DNA of 64,000 nucleotides, from assembly GCA_023384095.1 (NCBI GenBank), contig JAHDXT010000004.1, positions 140,519 through 204,518 of the forward strand. The letters are read 5' to 3'. The notes below the pieces were generated by a model. That model was not told the DNA's origin, searched no databases, and saw nothing but the letters and a program-made list of their open reading frames with translations. How positions within the stretch are numbered: the first letter of the stretch is position 1; each line of letters starts with the position of its first letter. Both the position numbers and the translations under genes were made by a program. Shown in pieces: positions 33,171 through 41,741 of this stretch. The DNA is from Hyphomicrobiaceae bacterium. Its GTDB lineage: Bacteria; Pseudomonadota; Alphaproteobacteria; Rhizobiales; Hyphomicrobiaceae.

Positions 33171-33587
33171 TCAGGACCGTCGTGGTGGTCGTTCCAGGCC
33201 TGAAATCATCTGGCTTGCTGGGACCGCAACTAGCGGGGCGCGCATCCTCTCCCCGAAACGCTGCGGGACCCACGCCGTGGAGGCCGTCTCTTCGACGGCG
33301 GCGTGACAGGCAAGGCTGCCGCAGCAGGATTGGCGGTCCATTGGAGCGATTGGCGGTGCCGATCCGTCGTCGCCAGATCCGACGTTAAGGCTGTCGGTGC
33401 GGGTAGCGCCAACGTTTTCTGTAGCGGCGACCGGGGAGATGGAGGGTTGAACCTGCAGGGAAGCCGAAGCGATCGGTTTCTGCACATGCCCGAAATGGGC
33501 CAATGCGCGGTCCGCAGTGCCAAACAAGGTGAATATGGCTGCGATGAGTGCAGCCCAGATCACCGTCTTGGTAGGCCTTTGCGCCAT
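33171..33587 (-). CDS. Small secreted Cys/His-containing protein at the head of a copper operon
   Basis: 138 residues from the ATG at 33587 (a TTG at 33662 would add 25). A hydrophobic export segment (TKTVIWAALIAAIFTLFGTA) precedes a mature part with HFGH and a CCGSLACH cluster, then a basic end RPPRRS. The Cys/His cluster suggests metal binding. The layout (signal, Cys-rich middle, Pro/Arg end) resembles that of the protein at 43313-43669, which heads the second copper operon. Small proteins like these commonly lead copper-resistance operons, but function is unknown. Confidence 0.55.
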   Translation of the reverse strand: MAQRPTKTVIWAALIAAIFTLFGTADRALAHFGHVQKPIASASLQVQPSISPVAATENVGATRTDSLNVGSGDDGSAPPIAPMDRQSCCGSLACHAAVEETASTAWVPQRFGERMRAPLVAVPASQMISGLERPPRRS

Positions 33588-33911
33588 GCGGCGAAACAGG
33601 TTCCGAGTCGTGTCCGATACTTCCCCTAGGTACGTGCGCGACCCTGGAGCGTCAACCGGCAACGGTCAACTAACCAAGCCATGTGGCAGTCAGGTCGCAC
33701 GATGAGCGGTCGACGAAACTGTTGCTGCCGGCCCAGTGTTTCTGGCGAGCCGCGTGCGCCGATTTTGTCCGGCGAAAGCGGCGAAAAGAGGTCCAGCTTC
33801 CATCGTATCGGCTTGACGATATTGAGGGACGAGCCTCGACGAAAGCTCGGGAACTTGGTGCAAATTGCCGAATTTGGGAGCAATCCGAGGCAGCGGCGCT
33901 GGAGGCTCCAC

Positions 33912-34713
33912 ATGCGCAGGCTCCTCGTAGTCGCTCTGAACGCGTTTATGGCGGCCACTGTCTACGCGACCGAGGTGTCTATCTTCGACGCTCATATCCA
34001 TTAGGGCACGATGTCTGGAAGGCCATGCCGCCCGAAAAGGCCATCGCGACCTTGCGAAGGGCCGGCATCCGGCACGCAGTCGTCTCGAGTGCCAATGACG
34101 GCGGCACGCTGATGCTCCTGCGCGAAGCGCCGGAACTGGTCGTGCCGGCATTGTCGCCTTACCGCAAGCTTGGGGAGATGAAATCCTGGCTAACGGGCGA
34201 CTCAGTTCCAGCGCATGTCGAGGCGCGGCTGAAAAAGGCTCGATGTGTCGCCCTCGGCGAGTTCCACGCTTATGGCGCCGAAGCGGAACTCCCGGTGTTC
34301 AAGCGCGTGGTGGAGATCGCCAGAGAGCACCGGCTTTACCTTAACGCCGATTCGGACCGCGGCGCCGTCGAGCGCATCTTCGAGCAGGACCCTGACGCAC
34401 GCGTGATCTGGGCCCATGCGGGCTTAGAGCCGCTCGACCGCGTGCTCGCGATGCTGCGCAAGCACACAAACCTCTGGATTGACCTGGCCGTGCGTAGGCA
34501 GATCGCCAGCAACGGCGAGGTCCACCCGGACTGGCGCGCAGCTTTCGAGGAGTTTCCGGACCGCTTCATAGTCGGCACCGACTCATTCTCGGTCGCGCGC
34601 TGGCACGAAGTCGAGGGGATGCAAATTCGGTGCGCCAGTGGCTGCAGAATTTGCCGCCGGAGATCGCCGAGCGCATCGCTTGCAAGAACGCCACAGCATT
34701 GTTCATCAAGTAA
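33912..34713 (+). pseudogene. Frameshifted amidohydrolase (TIM-barrel), paralogue of 45688-46527
   Basis: Reading frames together encode a full copy: MRRLLVVALNAFMAATVYAT then IFDAHIH, interrupted by TAG; next GHDVWKAMPPEKAIATLRRA through VGTDSFSVARW in the following frame; then VRQWLQNLPPEIAERIACKN in a third frame, ending TAA at 34711. Compared with the intact paralogue, one T is missing in the HIHYGHD region near 34003 and one extra base is present near 34617. The middle 200 residues are well conserved, so the loss is recent or a sequencing artefact. Confidence 0.8.
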
Positions 34714-34775
34714 GCGTTGACGCTATTTCTGCCGAGCGCAGTTCCTATAGCCGCAGCCGGGTCGTGCTTCCGCTA

Positions 34776-35615
34776 TCAGGTTGCCCGGCGCGGTTCGCGC
34801 GTGATGTCGATCTCCTTGGGCGCCCTCCTCGTCCTCGAGACACGTTTCCTCGATCTGCACCGTCGAGAAATAGATCTTGAACTTGTTCTTGAGCAGATCG
34901 TGTACCATTCTCTGCACGCGCGCGCCATCCTGGGCGAGATCACGCACGCAGACATGGGCAGAATACACATAACGCCCCGAGGTCAAGCTCCAGGCATGGA
35001 CATGATGCACGTCGATCACGCCGTCCATCTCGCGGATTGCCTCAAGGACCGCATCGAGATCAAGATCGTCGGGTGTCGCTTCCAGTAAGATGTTGAGCGC
35101 GTCGCGGAGAATTTGCCAGGAGGCCCAGAACAGGACGAGGCCGAACGCCATGCCGAGCAGCGGGTCGATGGCGAGAATGCCGGTAAAGCGGATGACCAGA
35201 GCCGAGATGTAGGCGGATGGCGATCACCTCTGTGACGATGCCGCCTGCCGCCACGAGTAGCATCGGTGTTGTGGCAAGCTCGATCGGCTCCATCAGGCGC
35301 ATGGCGCCCATCCAGAGCACGTAGAGCGCCATGATGGCGAGAAACAATCCGTTGAACAACGCACCCAGGATCTCGGCCCGGATCTAGCCGTAGGTTTGCT
35401 GAGTGCTGGCTCGCGCTCAGCAAGACGCTGGGCGACAAGCGCGATCAATACACCGCCAACCGCCGAGAAGGTGTGGAAGGCATCCGAGGTGACCGCGATC
35501 GACCCGGTCCACAGACCGATGCCCAACTCGATGAAGAAGTAAACGCCTGTCAGCCAGGCGGAGATGACCAGTGCCCGCCGGTCCCCGGTTGCCGGAACTC
35601 TAAGTCAGTTGCCAT
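34776..35615 (-). pseudogene. Broken cation diffusion facilitator (CDF) transporter
   Basis: Pieces of one CDF protein lie in successive frames: RRALVISAWLTGVYFFIELG and GIGLWTGSIAVTSDAFHTFS, then MFNGLFLAIMALYVLWMGAM, then GMAFGLVLFWASWQILRDAL and the cytoplasmic tail (DGVIDVHHVHAWSLTSGRYV). Membrane helices and the HxxxD-like SDAFHT metal site are recognisable. At least four frameshifts separate them. CDF proteins export Zn, Co, Cd or Mn. The start would be the ATG at 35615. Confidence 0.75.
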
Positions 35616-36212
35616 TCCGTTTCTCCGATCGAAGCAAGCGGTTGGTTATTCCGCCGGGACGATGGAGACCATTTCTGAAGTCCGGTCGCCCCGGAACCAG
35701 GCGCAATCGTCGTGCAGGCTCGGCCCGCGCACTTCGAACGCCAAGGCTCAGCAGGGGTTGCTGCCAAGCCGTGGCTTGCCGCGTACGGACTCCAAGTGAA
35801 GCTGTACGGCCGAAAATGGCCAACACGCCCGCGACAAAGCCGAGCGCCGCAGCCTCCTTAATGCGTAACGCCTGTCTCTTACCCGCCGGCCAACATTGGG
35901 CGCTATGGACGGCCTGCTGCTATCACCAGCCCTGGCAGCGAGCGTGCGTTCCGCTGGTTTCGTCGGCTACCGCGAGCGAACGCCATCCGCCCAGCCGCGC
36001 GAGTGTTCGATGCCATTAACTCCAGGGTGTCGCTCAACTTAACCAGTGTGGGACGTTTTTCAGGGCTCGCGACCGGCATGTGTTCGCTTGGCAGCCAGAC
36101 CGGGCAGACGGTCAACGCTCTTTGCACCCCGGGGCGCAATTCCCCATTGCTCCTTAGGCTAGTCGCGCGTAGACGCCTTGGTGAGGCGACCAGCCCGATC
36201 ACGGAGGCCATT
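35616..36212. other. Gap with no recognised gene
   Basis: About 600 nt between the broken CDF gene and the CopB-type ATPase. Short open frames occur; one minus-strand stretch (IKEAAALGFVAGVLAIFG, near 35800-35860) looks like a membrane helix, but no family is recognised. The last 200 nt should contain the ATPase promoter. Confidence 0.3.
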
Positions 36213-38303
36213 GTGGAACACTCACACGAGCATCGGGATGAGGGCGTCCTCCGCAGGGCCACCGCGGAGGAGCATGGCCCCGAGGCGGAAGCCGTCGACG
36301 TCGCGCGGCGCGCGCGATCCAGCGATGTCGGTCACGACAAGCACGCCGGCCACTCCGTCGAGATGTTCCGTGACCGGTTCTGGATCTCATTGGCGCTGAC
36401 GATCCCGGCCCTCATCTGGGATCCTATGATCCAGGACTGGTTCGGCTACCGAGCGCCTGTTTTCCCAGGATCCCGGTCCATCCCTGCCGTCTTTGGAACG
36501 GCAGTCTTCATCTACGGCGGACGTGTTTTCCTGGAGGGGGCGGTCCGCGAGCTGGCCGACCGCTTGCCCGGCATGATGACGCTGATCGGCTTGGCGATCA
36601 GCGTCGCCTTCATCTATAGCGCCGCCGTCACGCTCGGCCTTCCGGGCCATCCGCTGTGGTGGGAGCTGGCGACGCTGGTCACCATCATGCTGCTCGGGCA
36701 CTGGATCGAAATGCGGTCCATTTTTCAGGCCCAGGGCGCGCTCAAGGAACTGGCCAAGCTGTTGCCCGACAGGGCTCTCAAAATCACGGACAGCGAGCAC
36801 ACTGAGGAGGTCGCGGTCGACGAGCTGCGCAACGGGGATCTCGTTTTGATCCGCCCCGGGGCGAGTGTGCCCGCCGACGGCGTCGTCCGCAGCGGCAAGA
36901 GCTCTGTCAACGAGGCGATGATCACCGGCGAGTCCCGGTTGCTCGACAAAAGCCAGGGCGACCGGGTCATCGCCGGAACCGTTAACGGGCAGGGCTCGCT
37001 TCGGGTCGAGGTGACCGGTACCGGCGAGAAGACGGCGCTGGCCGGCATCATGCGAATCGTCGAGCAGGCGCAGCATTCACGCTCGCGGGCTCAGGCGCTC
37101 GCCGACCGCGCCGCGTTTTTGCTGACGTTGGTCGCCATTGGGGCCGGAGGACTGACGCTGATCGCGTGGTCCGTGCTCGGCGCGCCATTGGATTTCACCA
37201 TCACACGCGTGGTTACCGTGCTGGTGATCGCCTGTCCTCATGCCCTCGGGCTCGCGGTGCCGCTGGTGATCGCCATTTCCACCACGATTGGTGCGCAATC
37301 AGGTCTTCTCGTGCGCGACCGCCGCGGCCTCGAGGAGGCGCGGTATTTGGATGCCGTGGTGTTCGACAAGACCGGAACGCTCACGCTTGCCGAGCACCGG
37401 GTCGTTGACATGATGACGGCCAGCGGCGTCGAACGGGATGAGGTTCTGCGGCTTTCAGCGGCCGTGGAGCGCGATTCCGAGCATCCGATCGCGCAGGCAT
37501 TGTTCAAGAGCGCGCAGGAGCGCGGCCTTCCGGTGCCTCACGCAGAGAGCTTCCAGGCTGTTCCCGGACATGGCGTTCAGGCGCGGGTCGAGGGCCGCAA
37601 GCTCAAGGTCGGTGGTCCTGCGCTCCTCAGCCGGCTCAAGATCACCCCGCCGGCAGAACTGGCCGCAGCGGCAGAACGCTTCGGTGAGAAGGGCCAGGCC
37701 GCGATCTATCTGATCGAAACCGATCACGTCCTCGCCACCTTTGCCGTGGCAGACGCCATCCGGCCCGAGTCCGCCGAAGCTGTGCGGCGGCTCCATGAGG
37801 AAGGAATCGAAGTCGTCATGCTGACCGGCGACTCGGAGGCCGTGGCACGGAGTGTGGCCAGAGACCTCGGCATCGACACGGTATTCGCGCAGGTGTTGCC
37901 GGAAGACAAGGCCAAGAAGATCGAGGAGCTACAGGCTGAGGGTAAGCGCGTGGCGATGGTCGGCGATGGCGTCAATGATGCTCCGGCGCTGGTCACGGCA
38001 GATATCGGCATTGCGATCGGGGCCGGAACCGATGTCGCGGTCGAGGCGGGCGACGTCGTACTGGTCCGCAGTGATCCTCGCGACGTGCCGCGGATCGTCC
38101 GCCTCAGCCGCGCCAGTTACCGGAAGATGCTGCAGAACCTCTGGTGGGCAGCCGGCTACAACATCTTCGCCATTCCGCTGGCCGCGGGTGTTTTGGCGTG
38201 GGCCGGCGTCATCCTGACCCCGGCTGTGGGAGCCATCCTGATGTCGGCCAGCACTGTCGTCGTCGCCATCAACGCGCAGTTGCTGAGGCGGGCGGAGATC
38301 TAG
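36213..38303 (+). CDS. copB: CopB-type (P1B-3) copper-translocating ATPase
   Basis: 696 residues from the GTG at 36213, which has GGAGG at 5-nt spacing; the frame is open to 36003 but that part is not protein-like. The N-terminus is His-rich (HSHEH, HDKHAGHS) instead of carrying an HMA domain. Motifs: ITGES, CPHALGLAVP (CPH at residues 341-343), DKTGTLT, DSEHPIAQA, and GDGVNDAPAL. CPH plus a His-rich N-terminus is the mark of the P1B-3 group, which exports Cu(II)/Cu(I)/Ag. Followed by a hairpin and convergent ccdA. A second relic of such a gene is at 43945-44079. Confidence 0.92.
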   Translation: MEHSHEHRDEGVLRRATAEEHGPEAEAVDVARRARSSDVGHDKHAGHSVEMFRDRFWISLALTIPALIWDPMIQDWFGYRAPVFPGSRSIPAVFGTAVFIYGGRVFLEGAVRELADRLPGMMTLIGLAISVAFIYSAAVTLGLPGHPLWWELATLVTIMLLGHWIEMRSIFQAQGALKELAKLLPDRALKITDSEHTEEVAVDELRNGDLVLIRPGASVPADGVVRSGKSSVNEAMITGESRLLDKSQGDRVIAGTVNGQGSLRVEVTGTGEKTALAGIMRIVEQAQHSRSRAQALADRAAFLLTLVAIGAGGLTLIAWSVLGAPLDFTITRVVTVLVIACPHALGLAVPLVIAISTTIGAQSGLLVRDRRGLEEARYLDAVVFDKTGTLTLAEHRVVDMMTASGVERDEVLRLSAAVERDSEHPIAQALFKSAQERGLPVPHAESFQAVPGHGVQARVEGRKLKVGGPALLSRLKITPPAELAAAAERFGEKGQAAIYLIETDHVLATFAVADAIRPESAEAVRRLHEEGIEVVMLTGDSEAVARSVARDLGIDTVFAQVLPEDKAKKIEELQAEGKRVAMVGDGVNDAPALVTADIGIAIGAGTDVAVEAGDVVLVRSDPRDVPRIVRLSRASYRKMLQNLWWAAGYNIFAIPLAAGVLAWAGVILTPAVGAILMSASTVVVAINAQLLRRAEI

Positions 38304-38347
38304 TACCCGGAATCACTGATTTGCGAAACGTGGTTTGGGGCGTTCTT

Positions 38348-38370
38348 GGTGGACCTTCAAGAAGGCCACC
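38348..38370. terminator. Hairpin between convergent ATPase and ccdA genes
   Basis: GGTGG-A-CCTTC, AA loop, GAAGG-CCACC: a 10-bp stem with one bulged base. Flanking TTCTT and GAAAGAA extend it loosely. It likely ends transcripts from both sides. Confidence 0.45.
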
Positions 38371-38401
38371 GAAAGAAATCCGCTTCACAGCTTTGCTGAG
38401 C

Positions 38402-39142
38402 TCAGCCGACGCGTGCGAGCACCGGGAAGACGTCGAGCAGCCAGTACGCGAACGCGGAGAGCTGTCCGGTTATCATCGCGATGCCCATAATGATCATGAT
38501 GGCACCAGCAAGCATCTGAAGAACCCGCCCGAGACGGCTGATCGTCTTCAGCCGGGCAGTCAGCGCGTCGGTGAAGAAGGCCGCAAGCAGGAACGGCAGG
38601 CCGAGACCCAGCGAATAGACTGCAAGCAGCGCCACGCCATCGGCGACGGTCGCCGAGGCCGCGCCGACGGTCAGGATCGCCCCGAGGACCGGTCCTATGC
38701 ACGGGGTCCAGCCGAAGGCGAAGGCAAGGCCCAGCACGTAGGCGGCAATCGGCCGACCACCCGGGAGCGACGCGCGGAAGCGGGCCTCCCGCATCATCAA
38801 GGACGGCCGGAGGAGACCCGTCAGGAACAGCCCGAAGAGAATAACGACCGCGCCGCCAATGATGTTGAGCTCGTAGCGATAGCTGATCAGGAGCTGGCCC
38901 AGCGCCGTCGCGCTTGCGCCAAGAACTATGAAGACGGTCGAGAAGCCGAGGACGAAGAAGAGGCTGAGGGCCAGAGCGGGCACCCTGAGCGCGATCGCTC
39001 CGCCAACCGGCTTCTCGATAGCGGTGCGGCCCGCAATATAAGAGACATAACCGGGTACGAGCGGCAGCACGCAGGGCGAAAGGAACGAGATCACGCCCGC
39101 AACGAACGCGGTCAGGACGCCGATATTGGAAATCTCAAGCAT
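38402..39142 (-). CDS. ccdA: CcdA/DsbD-type transmembrane thiol reductase
   Basis: 246 residues, six transmembrane helices. The two redox cysteines are in LSPCVLPLVPGYVSYIAG (helix 1) and GWTPCIGPVLGA (helix 4), the DsbD-beta pattern. CcdA passes electrons from cytoplasmic thioredoxin to periplasmic proteins, for cytochrome c maturation or metal-stress repair. It lies 14 nt after the DsbA-like gene and ends the operon that starts with the multicopper oxidase, so its partner here is likely the DsbA-like protein; the pair resembles the ScsB/ScsC pair of copper-tolerance systems. Confidence 0.9.
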   Translation of the reverse strand: MLEISNIGVLTAFVAGVISFLSPCVLPLVPGYVSYIAGRTAIEKPVGGAIALRVPALALSLFFVLGFSTVFIVLGASATALGQLLISYRYELNIIGGAVVILFGLFLTGLLRPSLMMREARFRASLPGGRPIAAYVLGLAFAFGWTPCIGPVLGAILTVGAASATVADGVALLAVYSLGLGLPFLLAAFFTDALTARLKTISRLGRVLQMLAGAIMIIMGIAMITGQLSAFAYWLLDVFPVLARVG

Positions 39143-39156
39143 GGATCAGATTCTTT

Positions 39157-39969
39157 TCACTTGGATGCGCCCTCCTGCCGGCGAGCTCTCGATTCGGCGA
39201 TCCGGGCCTGCAGAGTCTCGAGGTCGGTCGCACCGCGCAGGATCTGGTCGCCGATCACGAATCCCGGCGTGCCGTTGATGCGCAGTGCCTGGGCGAGCTG
39301 GAGGTTGCGATCAATCGCTCCTTGGATGGCGGGATCGTCCATCTCGGCCTTCAGCCGGTCGATGTCGAGCCCGATCTCGTGGGCTACTCGGAGAACGGCA
39401 CTTTCGTCGACGGCGCCCTTGAACTGCATGAGCGCCTTGTGGAACTCGAGGTAGCGGCCCTGCCGGTGGGCTGCGAGTGCCGCCTTGGCCGCGTAGGTCG
39501 AGCCCGGCCCGAGGATCGGGAACTCCTTGTAGACAACCCGGAGTTCAGGGTCGGCAGCCTCGGCCTCGGCCATCACAGGCGCCACCTGGCGGCAGTAGGG
39601 ACAGTTGTAGTCGAAGAACTCGACCAGGCTGATATCGCCCTGCGGATTGCCGCCCACGGGACTGTCGGGATCGCGGAAGACCTCCTCGGCGCGAGTCCGC
39701 AGGACCGCCTCTGCCTCACTCTCGTCAGCTTGGCGCCTACGTGCCTCGAGTCCTTGAACGGCGGCGATGATGACCTCGGGATTGGCGAGGAGATAATCGC
39801 GAATACGCTGCTCGAACTCGTCCTGCGGCATGTTGGCTGCGATCAATGGAGCTTCGCGGCCCGCTCTGAAACCTGGATCGAGTACGTACCACGCAGCGCC
39901 TGCGGCTATGAGGACGAGCCCTAGAACCGCTCCGACGACGAGCGAGGATCGATGACGCCTTTCCATCAT
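39157..39969 (-). CDS. DsbA-family protein (ScsC/BdbD-like)
   Basis: 270 residues. One N-terminal membrane anchor (SSLVVGAVLGLVLIAAGAAW), a helical linker (about 45-95, a possible oligomerisation segment), then a DsbA-like thioredoxin domain with active site FFDYNCPYCRQVAP and cis-Pro loop INGTPGFVIG. An extended helical N-terminal segment before the catalytic domain is typical of ScsC/DsbG-like isomerases, some of which form trimers. It overlaps the upstream membrane-protein gene by 4 nt (ATGA) and precedes ccdA. Confidence 0.88.
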   Translation of the reverse strand: MMERRHRSSLVVGAVLGLVLIAAGAAWYVLDPGFRAGREAPLIAANMPQDEFEQRIRDYLLANPEVIIAAVQGLEARRRQADESEAEAVLRTRAEEVFRDPDSPVGGNPQGDISLVEFFDYNCPYCRQVAPVMAEAEAADPELRVVYKEFPILGPGSTYAAKAALAAHRQGRYLEFHKALMQFKGAVDESAVLRVAHEIGLDIDRLKAEMDDPAIQGAIDRNLQLAQALRINGTPGFVIGDQILRGATDLETLQARIAESRARRQEGASK

Positions 39970-40478
39970 GATAGATCTCCTGATTCGGCCGCCCGCGCCT
40001 CGGACACGGATAACCGCTTAGCCCACCAGAAAGCCGCGAGCGGAATGACAATCCATTGCGTGAGCGGCGCGATGCCCGTGCCAAGCAGCGGAAGCCGCGG
40101 CATATGGCTCGTGTAAGCCCAGCTCCTCCGGACCTCGGTATTGAGCCATTCGCTGAAGATCGTATAGCCGATGCCGGCGAAAACGGCGGTCGCGGCAACG
40201 CTGAGAAATCGGTCGTGCGGCCAGCGGCTGTTTCCGGCGATAAGCAGGCCCGCCAGGAGCGCCGTGCCGGCGATCAGGATGTCGCCGCCCGTGCAGTGCA
40301 GAACCGCGAATGCGATTTCACGCGCACTGCCGTCGTACCAGATCGTATAGAGCGGTAGCTGTGCGATCTCCCAGGCGAAATTGCCGAGCGCGACGACGAC
40401 GAAATAGCGGCGCAGCGCGCTCAACCATGACCCGCCTCGCTCCACTACGCGATTCTCAACGGGTTTATGGCTGACCAT
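39966..40478 (-). CDS. Uncharacterised four-helix membrane protein
   Basis: 170 residues from the ATG at 40478. About four transmembrane helices with conserved-looking motifs FAWEIAQLPLYTIWYDGS, CTGGDILIAG and W-x-Y-x6-P-x-LP followed by APLTQWIVIPL. The same motifs recur in the protein at 44113-44580 (WEILQVPFF, GDVAIAL, PIVQWTVLPL), so they are paralogues in one family. No function is known. It couples to the DsbA-like gene (ATGA) in the copper/thiol operon. Confidence 0.75.
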   Translation of the reverse strand: MVSHKPVENRVVERGGSWLSALRRYFVVVALGNFAWEIAQLPLYTIWYDGSAREIAFAVLHCTGGDILIAGTALLAGLLIAGNSRWPHDRFLSVAATAVFAGIGYTIFSEWLNTEVRRSWAYTSHMPRLPLLGTGIAPLTQWIVIPLAAFWWAKRLSVSEARAAESGDLS

Positions 40479-40680
40479 CGGGATCGCCCCTGCGGTTTGT
40501 CGCTGCGATCTCGTGCGATGCCAGGTGCAGCTCGAGTGTAGACTGCCTCTTGTAAAAAGGGGTGCAGGACAGCATGGTCGTGCCGATGGTTCGCGTGTCC
40601 TGATCCTCGGCGATGGCCGGTTGGACGAAGAAAAAAGCATATCGTGCGTACGGCTCAATTCTGGTTTCGCTCGGCGTCAT
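40465..40680 (-). CDS. Possible small protein, 71 residues
   Basis: ATG at 40680 shares its A with the stop codon of the DUF411 gene (TGATG), and the frame ends 13 nt inside the next gene. That tight packing suggests translation. The sequence (MTPSETRIEPYARYAFFFVQ and onward) has no recognisable domain. It may instead be the degraded end of the DUF411 protein. Confidence 0.3.
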   Translation of the reverse strand: MTPSETRIEPYARYAFFFVQPAIAEDQDTRTIGTTMLSCTPFYKRQSTLELHLASHEIAATNRRGDPDGQP

Positions 40681-41003
40681 CAGAACCAGTCCTTCACCCG
40701 CTCCCACAAGCTCCTATCCTTGGGTTGCTTCGCCGCCTCGTGGCCGTCGATGACGTAGCCGTCGATGAACATGGTATGGCAGCCCTGAAAGTCCTCCGGC
40801 ACACCGGCCTTGCGGCTGATCTCGCTGAGGTCGTAGGTCGGCTTGACCTCCACCGCGAAGCCGTTCTTGCGCAAGTAACTCGCGTAGCCTTCGCAGCAGC
40901 TGCACTGCGGGTTCTTGTAGAGCGTCGCCTGGCGCGCTTCCTCCGCGTGCGCATGTGTCATTCCGAAGAGAAGCAGGGAGGCAAGTGCGAGGAGTCGGAG
41001 CAT
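40680..41003 (-). CDS. DUF411 periplasmic metal-binding protein, apparently short at the C-terminus
   Basis: 107 residues. Signal peptide (MLRLLALASLLLFGMTHAHA), then the DUF411 signature: LYKNPQCSCCEGYASYLRKN, and GCHTMFIDGYVIDGHE. DUF411 proteins are found with copper and silver resistance genes and are thought to bind metal through the Cys cluster and the later Cys-His. Family members usually run 30-50 residues past the DGY-x-x-x-GH motif; here the end (KQPKDRSLWERVKDWF) is different and short. It lies between the cytochrome c gene and a small frame in TGATG overlap. Confidence 0.82.
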   Translation of the reverse strand: MLRLLALASLLLFGMTHAHAEEARQATLYKNPQCSCCEGYASYLRKNGFAVEVKPTYDLSEISRKAGVPEDFQGCHTMFIDGYVIDGHEAAKQPKDRSLWERVKDWF

Positions 41004-41036
41004 TCGTAGATTCCTTTCGGTCTAGGTTGGTTGCAT

Positions 41037-41741
41037 TCAGCACTTGTCCTCGACGAGCTGCTTGAGCTCGTCGAGGCTGGAGAAGATCACTGAGATGCGG
41101 TCGCCCATCATGCCGGCACCGGCAACGACCGGCTGGCCCGGTGCGGGCCCAGTGCTGCGGCTGTCGACCTTCAGTCGGACGTTCATTTCCCAGTACGGGG
41201 TCTGTCTGCCGTCGGCCGTCGTGATGAAGTAGCTGTCGGCGCAATGGCGGATCGAGCTCACCTGCGCGTTCTCGGGAGCGCCCGACAGCGACTCCGGCTG
41301 CTGGCCGCGCGCGTGTTCGGAGGGCATGAGGCCCTGATGCACAACAGCCTTCGCCCCGCCCGGCGCCATGGCAATCTCGAGGAAGGCGATCAGGTCCGAG
41401 CGAGCTTGATCGTTCTCGATCCCACGAAAGATCATGTAAGTGCCCGGCACCATTGCATTCGGATCGGCCAGCCAAGCATTCAGCGTGTCCGCATCCCAAC
41501 GAAAGTCTGCCGATTTCAGCCCGCTCGAGTAGCGAACGAATTCTTTGACTTTGCCGGCCGGGTGCCTCCACAGGCCGGCGAGGCTGGGTCCGGTCAGATG
41601 CACGCCGGGTTTCAACGAATGACAGGCAACACAAGCGCGATAGGGCTTGCCGCCGCGCTTGGCATCGCCCTCGGCCGCGAGAGCGTTATTGGCACTGACC
41701 ACCACGAAGGCGGTTAAGATCCATGCTGTACAGTGCTTCAT
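41037..41741 (-). CDS. Class I cytochrome c with a C-terminal extension
   Basis: 234 residues from the ATG at 41741, overlapping the oxidase stop (ATGA). Signal peptide (about 1-22), haem motif CVACH (residues about 37-41) and distal Met in VPGTYMIFRGI, the layout of a mono-haem class I cytochrome c. From about residue 135 the protein continues with an unusual extension (SIRHCADSYFITTADGRQTP and ISVIFSSLDELKQLVEDKC) containing two Cys. The cytochrome may donate electrons to, or accept them from, the multicopper oxidase encoded just before it. Confidence 0.85.
   Translation of the reverse strand: MKHCTAWILTAFVVVSANNALAAEGDAKRGGKPYRACVACHSLKPGVHLTGPSLAGLWRHPAGKVKEFVRYSSGLKSADFRWDADTLNAWLADPNAMVPGTYMIFRGIENDQARSDLIAFLEIAMAPGGAKAVVHQGLMPSEHARGQQPESLSGAPENAQVSSIRHCADSYFITTADGRQTPYWEMNVRLKVDSRSTGPAPGQPVVAGAGMMGDRISVIFSSLDELKQLVEDKC

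Noticed and set aside
38144..39454. Plus-strand open frame of 436 codons over ccdA and the DsbA-like gene
   Set aside because: Antisense, Glu/Arg-rich without any domain; the minus-strand genes have full motif sets.
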